Source: an uncultured Bacteroidales bacterium (GTDB taxonomy: Bacteria > Bacteroidota > Bacteroidia > Bacteroidales > Paludibacteraceae). Taken from it: 7,887 bases of DNA. Under the pieces are notes generated by a model, which made no database searches, was not told the DNA's origin, and was given only the letters and a program-made list of their open reading frames with translations. The position numbers and the translations under genes are program-made. The stretch spans positions 1-7,887 of the forward strand of contig CALATT010000114.1 of assembly GCA_937891905.1 (NCBI GenBank), written 5' to 3'. Shown piece after piece: positions 4,981-7,887 of the stretch (its first letter is position 1; the number at the start of each line of letters is the position of its first letter).

Positions 4981-6835
4981 GGCGACTGACGGATGTTAGT
5001 ATTTCGTATGGAATAGTGCCGAGTAGGTCGGCTAAGTGTTGAAGCGGTTGTTTATCGCCAAAGATCTCCACATTGTCTCCCACTTGGGCGTCTGTACCTG
5101 TGATGTCTATCATCGCTTGGTCCATGCATATATTGCCCACTACAGGGCATTTCTGTCCGCGTACAATCACTTCGCCTGCGTAGTTGGATAATCGTCTATC
5201 GAATCCGTCTGCATAACCAATTGGGATCACTGCGATAGTGCGTGCTTCGGTGAGTGTGGTGTGCCGGCCGTAACCTATCGTCTCGCCTGCTGGCACGGTC
5301 TTGATAGATAGAATAGTAGTGCGCAGCGTGCATACATTGCGCAGCGGAGTGCCCGCGAATGAAATGCCGTACATACCGATACCTATGCGGCACATATCGA
5401 AATGATATTCAGGGAATCGCTCTATACCTGCTGTATTGCAAATATGCTTCAAAATCTTTTCTTCCTTCGTCCCTCGTCCCTCGTACATCGTACATTGTAC
5501 ATCCTCTACGCATGCGGAGAAATACGCTGCTTGCTGGTGGGTGAAAGCATCGAACTGCGCCTCGTCGCTGCCTGCTAAGTGTGAGAAGATAGAGCGCACG
5601 CGTACGGCTTTCTGGGTGCTGAGGCGTGCTGCGAGTGTCTCCATCTCTTCGCGGTAAAAACCAAGGCGGTGCATACCCGAATCAATCTTGATATGAATAG
5701 GGTAGTGGTCTATTCCTTTGGCTTCCACGGTTTGGATAATATTCTCCAGTGATTGGAAGGAGTATATGTTCGGTTCAAGGTTATTCTCTATGATAGCATC
5801 CATTGCGCTCACTTCAGGGTCCATCACCACGATAGGCAATGTGATACCTGCTTTGCGCAATTCTACACCCTCGTCTGCCACAGCCACTGCCAGGTAATCC
5901 ACCAGTGTTTGGCCCTCTGCTGTCTTGGCTGCTTGGAGTGCTTTGCTCACCTCTACGCTACCTGCACCATAGGCGAAAGCTTTCACCATGCACATCAGGC
6001 GCGTCTCAGGGCGAAGCAAACGGCGGAAAGAACGCACATTATCTGTCAGTGCGGATAGGTTGACTGCCAGTACCGTCTCGTGTGTCTGCTGCATAATACG
6101 CTTGCTGATAGTCTCTTCATCATATCCCAATGCGCGCATTACGGCTGCACAGGTGCGGGCGTTCTGGTGCGTTGGATCTTCTATCACCTGCTCGGAATGA
6201 ATGAATAACTTCATTTTCTCCTCGCGTTTCTGCTCAAGCGATACGAAGTTCTCTCCGTGTTCTTGACCTATATAAGTGACCACACCTATCGTTGGGCGTA
6301 TCATCTTCTCTAATCGCTCCATTTCCCCAGGTTGTGAGATGCCTGCCTCAAAAATACACAATGTTGGTTTCTCGTCCTTCGTCCTTCGTACATCGTACAT
6401 GGTACATCGTACATCTTCTACTTCCCAAACACTCAGCGGAACGCCTATCTGTGAGTTGTAGGACTTAGGCGAGCGGATAACATGGTAATCGTCTTTGAGT
6501 AATTGATACAACCATTCTTTGACTACCGTCTTTCCGTTCGAACCCGTTATGCCTATCACTATCCCGTCAAACTGGTTGCGTATATGTGCAGCCAATTGCT
6601 GTAGTGCTGCAATACTATCGCCCACTACGAATGCCTGCACGCCTTTTGCTTGCAACTCAGGTATATAGTTGGCTCCGTCGTTGCTGGCTGTCTTGATAGC
6701 AAAAAAGAGGGTAGCTGCAGCTTTCTCTTGCTTCAACTCGCGGCTATCTGTCAGCAGATAGTGGATATCGAGGTGGTCGTCACCTCTCACTTCTGCGCAT
6801 GTGCCAATCACTTTTTTTATCTCGGATAGTAGCAT
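4952..6835 (-). CDS. MurF-Alr fusion: alanine racemase with a shortened MurF domain
   Basis: 627 residues; the Bacteroidetes MurF-Alr fusion is usually a little over 800. The N-terminal MurF part has the substrate domain (to about 90), P-loop GITGSNGKTVVKEWL (95-109), SPKSYNSQIGVPLSVW (122-137), FEAGISQPGEM (162-172) and GQEHGENF (190-197). It then passes from KLFIHSEQVI (209-218) to HQNARTCAAVMRALGYD (223-239), and from ISKRIMQQ directly to the racemase start THETVLAVNL (251-260). The usual rest of the central domain and the C-terminal ligase domain with its DSYN motif are absent. The racemase is complete: PLP lysine 285 in VKAFAYG, HIKIDSGMHRLG (381-392), Tyr522 in IGYGRHT, GYADG (540-544), CMDQ (570-573) and IPYEILTSVSRRV (608-620). 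It should make D-alanine; MurF ligation of D-Ala-D-Ala is doubtful. Two heptamer arrays add 18 residues each (139-156, 443-460). First gene of the operon. Confidence 0.9.
   Translation of the reverse strand: MLLSEIKKVIGTCAEVRGDDHLDIHYLLTDSRELKQEKAAATLFFAIKTASNDGANYIPELQAKGVQAFVVGDSIAALQQLAAHIRNQFDGIVIGITGSNGKTVVKEWLYQLLKDDYHVIRSPKSYNSQIGVPLSVWEVEDVRCTMYDVRRTKDEKPTLCIFEAGISQPGEMERLEKMIRPTIGVVTYIGQEHGENFVSLEQKREEKMKLFIHSEQVIEDPTHQNARTCAAVMRALGYDEETISKRIMQQTHETVLAVNLSALTDNVRSFRRLLRPETRLMCMVKAFAYGAGSVEVSKALQAAKTAEGQTLVDYLAVAVADEGVELRKAGITLPIVVMDPEVSAMDAIIENNLEPNIYSFQSLENIIQTVEAKGIDHYPIHIKIDSGMHRLGFYREEMETLAARLSTQKAVRVRSIFSHLAGSDEAQFDAFTHQQAAYFSACVEDVQCTMYEGRGTKEEKILKHICNTAGIERFPEYHFDMCRIGIGMYGISFAGTPLRNVCTLRTTILSIKTVPAGETIGYGRHTTLTEARTIAVIPIGYADGFDRRLSNYAGEVIVRGQKCPVVGNICMDQAMIDITGTDAQVGDNVEIFGDKQPLQHLADLLGTIPYEILTSVSRRVQRVYFYE
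5461..5502 (-). repeat. Heptamer array in the racemase half of murF-alr
   Basis: Six 7-base units on the + strand: CTTCCTT, CGTCCCT twice, CGTACAT twice, TGTACAT. With flanks (5456-5509) it forms a 54-base block encoding residues 443-460, starting VEDVQCTMY and ending GTKEEK. The block sits in a surface-type stretch before the conserved ICNTAGI segment. By hand count 45 of 54 bases match the block at 6368-6421. Confidence 0.93.
6373..6414 (-). repeat. Heptamer array in the MurF half of murF-alr
   Basis: Six 7-base units on the + strand: CGTCCTT twice, CGTACAT twice, GGTACAT, CGTACAT. With flanks (6368-6421) it encodes residues 139-156, starting VEDVRCTMY and ending RTKDEK, between SVWE and the conserved IFEAGIS strand, where the family normally has a short loop. 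Confidence 0.94.
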
Positions 6836-6854
6836 AGTTTTCCAATTACGGCTG

Positions 6855-6886
6855 CAAATTTACAACTTTTTTTGCATATGTGCAAA
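6855..6886 (-). promoter_or_regulatory. Bacteroidetes-type promoter of the murF-alr operon
   Basis: Read on the minus strand: TTTG (6886-6883), a 20-base spacer, then TAAATTTG (6862-6855). This matches the TTTG-N19-21-TAnnTTTG form known for the Bacteroidetes primary sigma factor. Transcription would start near 6848, leaving an untranslated leader of only about 13 bases before the ATG at 6835. Confidence 0.75.
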
Positions 6887-6902
6887 TTTTTTACTACCTT
6901 TG
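6871..6902 (+). promoter_or_regulatory. Bacteroidetes-type promoter of thrS
   Basis: TTTG (6871-6874), a 20-base spacer, then TACCTTTG (6895-6902), matching TTTG-N19-21-TAnnTTTG. The start site would be near 6909, giving a leader of about 90 bases before the thrS ATG at 6999. The -33 boxes of this promoter and of the divergent one lie in the same 16-base palindrome. Confidence 0.78.
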
Positions 6903-6998
6903 CAGCCGATTTAAGAAAATATCACAACAAACACCATATTAGTGCCTTGTCTGACAGTTGTGAGTTGGACGGGCGTAAACATTTGTAGGTTTATCAAT

Positions 6999-7887
6999 AT
7001 GATTAAAATTCAATTTCCTGACGGAGGAATCCGTGAGTACGAGAGTGGAATCACCCCTCTCCAAGTAGCTGAATCTATCAGCACTCGTTTGGCGCAAGAT
7101 ATCCTTGTGGCTTCTATCAAAAACAATGACGCAGAGGAGTTCCAAATAGTGGAACTCAATCAACCCCTCACCGCCGACTGTGCTATCAAACTGCATAAGT
7201 GGGATGATGCTGAGGCTAAGCATGCTTTCTGGCATACCTCTTCTCACCTCATGGCCGAGGCGCTGCAAGAGCTCTATCCTGGTATCCAATTCGGTATCGG
7301 ACCTGCTATCGAGAATGGTTTCTATTACGATGTGATGCCAGCCGAAGGACAAACCATCAAGGACTCTGACTTCCCTGCTATCGAAGCCAAGATGATGGAA
7401 CTTCGCGCTAAGAAAGAGCAACTCTGCAAGCAGGCTATCTCCAAAGCAGACGCACTCGACCAGTTCGGCGCGAAAGGACAGACATATAAATGCGAACTCA
7501 TCTCAGAGTTAGAGGACGGACATATCACCACCTATACACAAGGTGCGTTCACCGACCTCTGTAGAGGTCCGCACTTGGTTTCTACCGAACCTATCAAGGC
7601 TATCAAAGTACTCAGTTGTGCTGCCGCTTACTGGCGTGGCGATGAGACACGCCCAATGATGACGCGCGTCTATGCTATCTCTTTCCCTAAGAAAAACATG
7701 CTCGATGAGTATCTCACACTCTTGGAGGAAGCTAAGAAACGCGACCACCGTAAGATTGGTAAAGAGCTCGACCTCTTTATGTTCTCTGAGACAGTAGGCA
7801 AGGGATTGCCTATCTGGTTGCCAAAAGGCACAGCATTGCGCTTGCGATTAGAGGATTTCCTCAAGAAAATACAAAAGCGCTACGGAT
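6999..7887 (+). CDS. thrS: Threonyl-tRNA synthetase, N-terminal part (3' end outside window)
   Basis: 296 residues are visible and the frame is still open at the right edge; the full enzyme is usually about 640-650. It joins threonine to tRNA-Thr in the cytoplasm using ATP. Domains in order: TGS (about 1-62), the second N-terminal editing domain (about 63-225) with metal-type pairs HTSSH (His79, His83) and DLCRGPHL (Cys188, His192) that remove serine wrongly attached to the tRNA, YWRGDETRPMMTRVY (211-225), then the start of the class II catalytic core at RDHRKIGKELDLF (248-260) and GLPIWLPKG (269-277). ATG 6999 is the only start: an in-frame TAG lies at 6987-6989. The leader of about 90 bases has no strong Shine-Dalgarno sequence, as is usual in Bacteroidetes. 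In many bacteria infC, rpmI and rplT follow thrS, but that lies beyond the window. Confidence 0.97.
   Translation, partial: MIKIQFPDGGIREYESGITPLQVAESISTRLAQDILVASIKNNDAEEFQIVELNQPLTADCAIKLHKWDDAEAKHAFWHTSSHLMAEALQELYPGIQFGIGPAIENGFYYDVMPAEGQTIKDSDFPAIEAKMMELRAKKEQLCKQAISKADALDQFGAKGQTYKCELISELEDGHITTYTQGAFTDLCRGPHLVSTEPIKAIKVLSCAAAYWRGDETRPMMTRVYAISFPKKNMLDEYLTLLEEAKKRDHRKIGKELDLFMFSETVGKGLPIWLPKGTALRLRLEDFLKKIQKRYG

Larger units (their letters stand above)
6849..6908. repeat. Two-fold symmetric element holding both divergent promoters
   Basis: Outer arms CGGCTGCAAA (6849-6858) and TTTGCAGCCG (6899-6908) are exact inverted copies. An inner palindrome, TTTGCATATGTGCAAA (6871-6886), has the same centre (between 6878 and 6879). 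The outer arms carry the ends of the -7 boxes and the inner one carries both -33 boxes. The two 12-base segments between them are not complementary. Confidence 0.85.

Noticed and set aside
432..6414. The repeat arrays as a CRISPR array or insertion-sequence ends
   Set aside because: Units are 7 or 9 bases with no spacers, no cas or transposase gene is present, and no target-site duplications are seen around them.
6976..6993. TAAAC/GTTTA inverted pair just before the thrS start, as a translational operator
   Set aside because: A 5-base AT-rich stem with an 8-base loop is expected by chance; no similarity to a tRNA-Thr anticodon arm could be made out.
6939..7748. Open frames on the minus strand across thrS (for example 6939-7421)
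   Set aside because: They lie opposite the well-conserved thrS frame, show no recognisable motifs and have no promoter or start context; they are antisense shadows.

Overview
The window looks like chromosomal DNA from the order Bacteroidales, probably an uncultured gut-type lineage. Four things support this: a MurF-Alr fusion protein, a SpoIID/LytB protein beside a glycosyltransferase-like gene, a secreted DUF4874/DUF4832-type protein with a sorting-signal-like tail, and promoters of the Bacteroidetes form TTTG-N20-TAnnTTTG. I cannot name a family or genus from the sequence alone.

Layout. Positions 1-2707 (+ strand) hold the 3' end of a glycosyltransferase-like gene, a SpoIID/LytB-domain gene and a SAM-dependent methyltransferase with a THUMP-like C-terminus. 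They are packed with gaps of 30 and 7 bases. Positions 2717-6835 (- strand) form an apparent operon, read right to left: murF-alr fusion, then an ABC transporter ATPase overlapping it by 29 bases, then the secreted DUF4874/DUF4832-type protein. The two blocks converge with only 9 bases between stop codons. Positions 6836-6998 are a divergent control region. thrS (threonyl-tRNA synthetase) starts at 6999 on the + strand and runs off the right edge.

The most unusual content is a set of short tandem arrays scattered through the left 6.4 kb. Seven arrays have a 7-base period with a shared loose form NGTNNNT (GGTAAAT, GGTACTT, CGTACAT, CGTCCYT, TGTACTT, and AGTGAGT on the other strand). One further array has a 9-base period (TAAGGACCT). 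Five of the eight arrays add in-frame low-complexity peptide to conserved enzymes. One lies in the linker before the secretion tail of the DUF4832-type protein. Two lie across gene junctions and supply the stop codon of one gene and the start codon of the next. The same heptamer type is read in different frames and on opposite strands, so what is conserved is DNA and not peptide.

Second, the MurF-Alr fusion is much shorter than its family. The racemase half is complete. The MurF half keeps its P-loop but appears to lack the second part of the central domain and the whole C-terminal ligase domain. Third, the murF-alr and thrS promoters are mirror images inside a 60-base two-fold symmetric element.

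Functionally the genes are mostly cell-envelope and housekeeping: peptidoglycan precursor supply (D-alanine), a possible peptidoglycan-acting SpoIID protein, a metal or cobalamin type importer ATPase, a secreted protein and tRNA charging. No defence system, mobile element, CRISPR array or RNA gene is visible.
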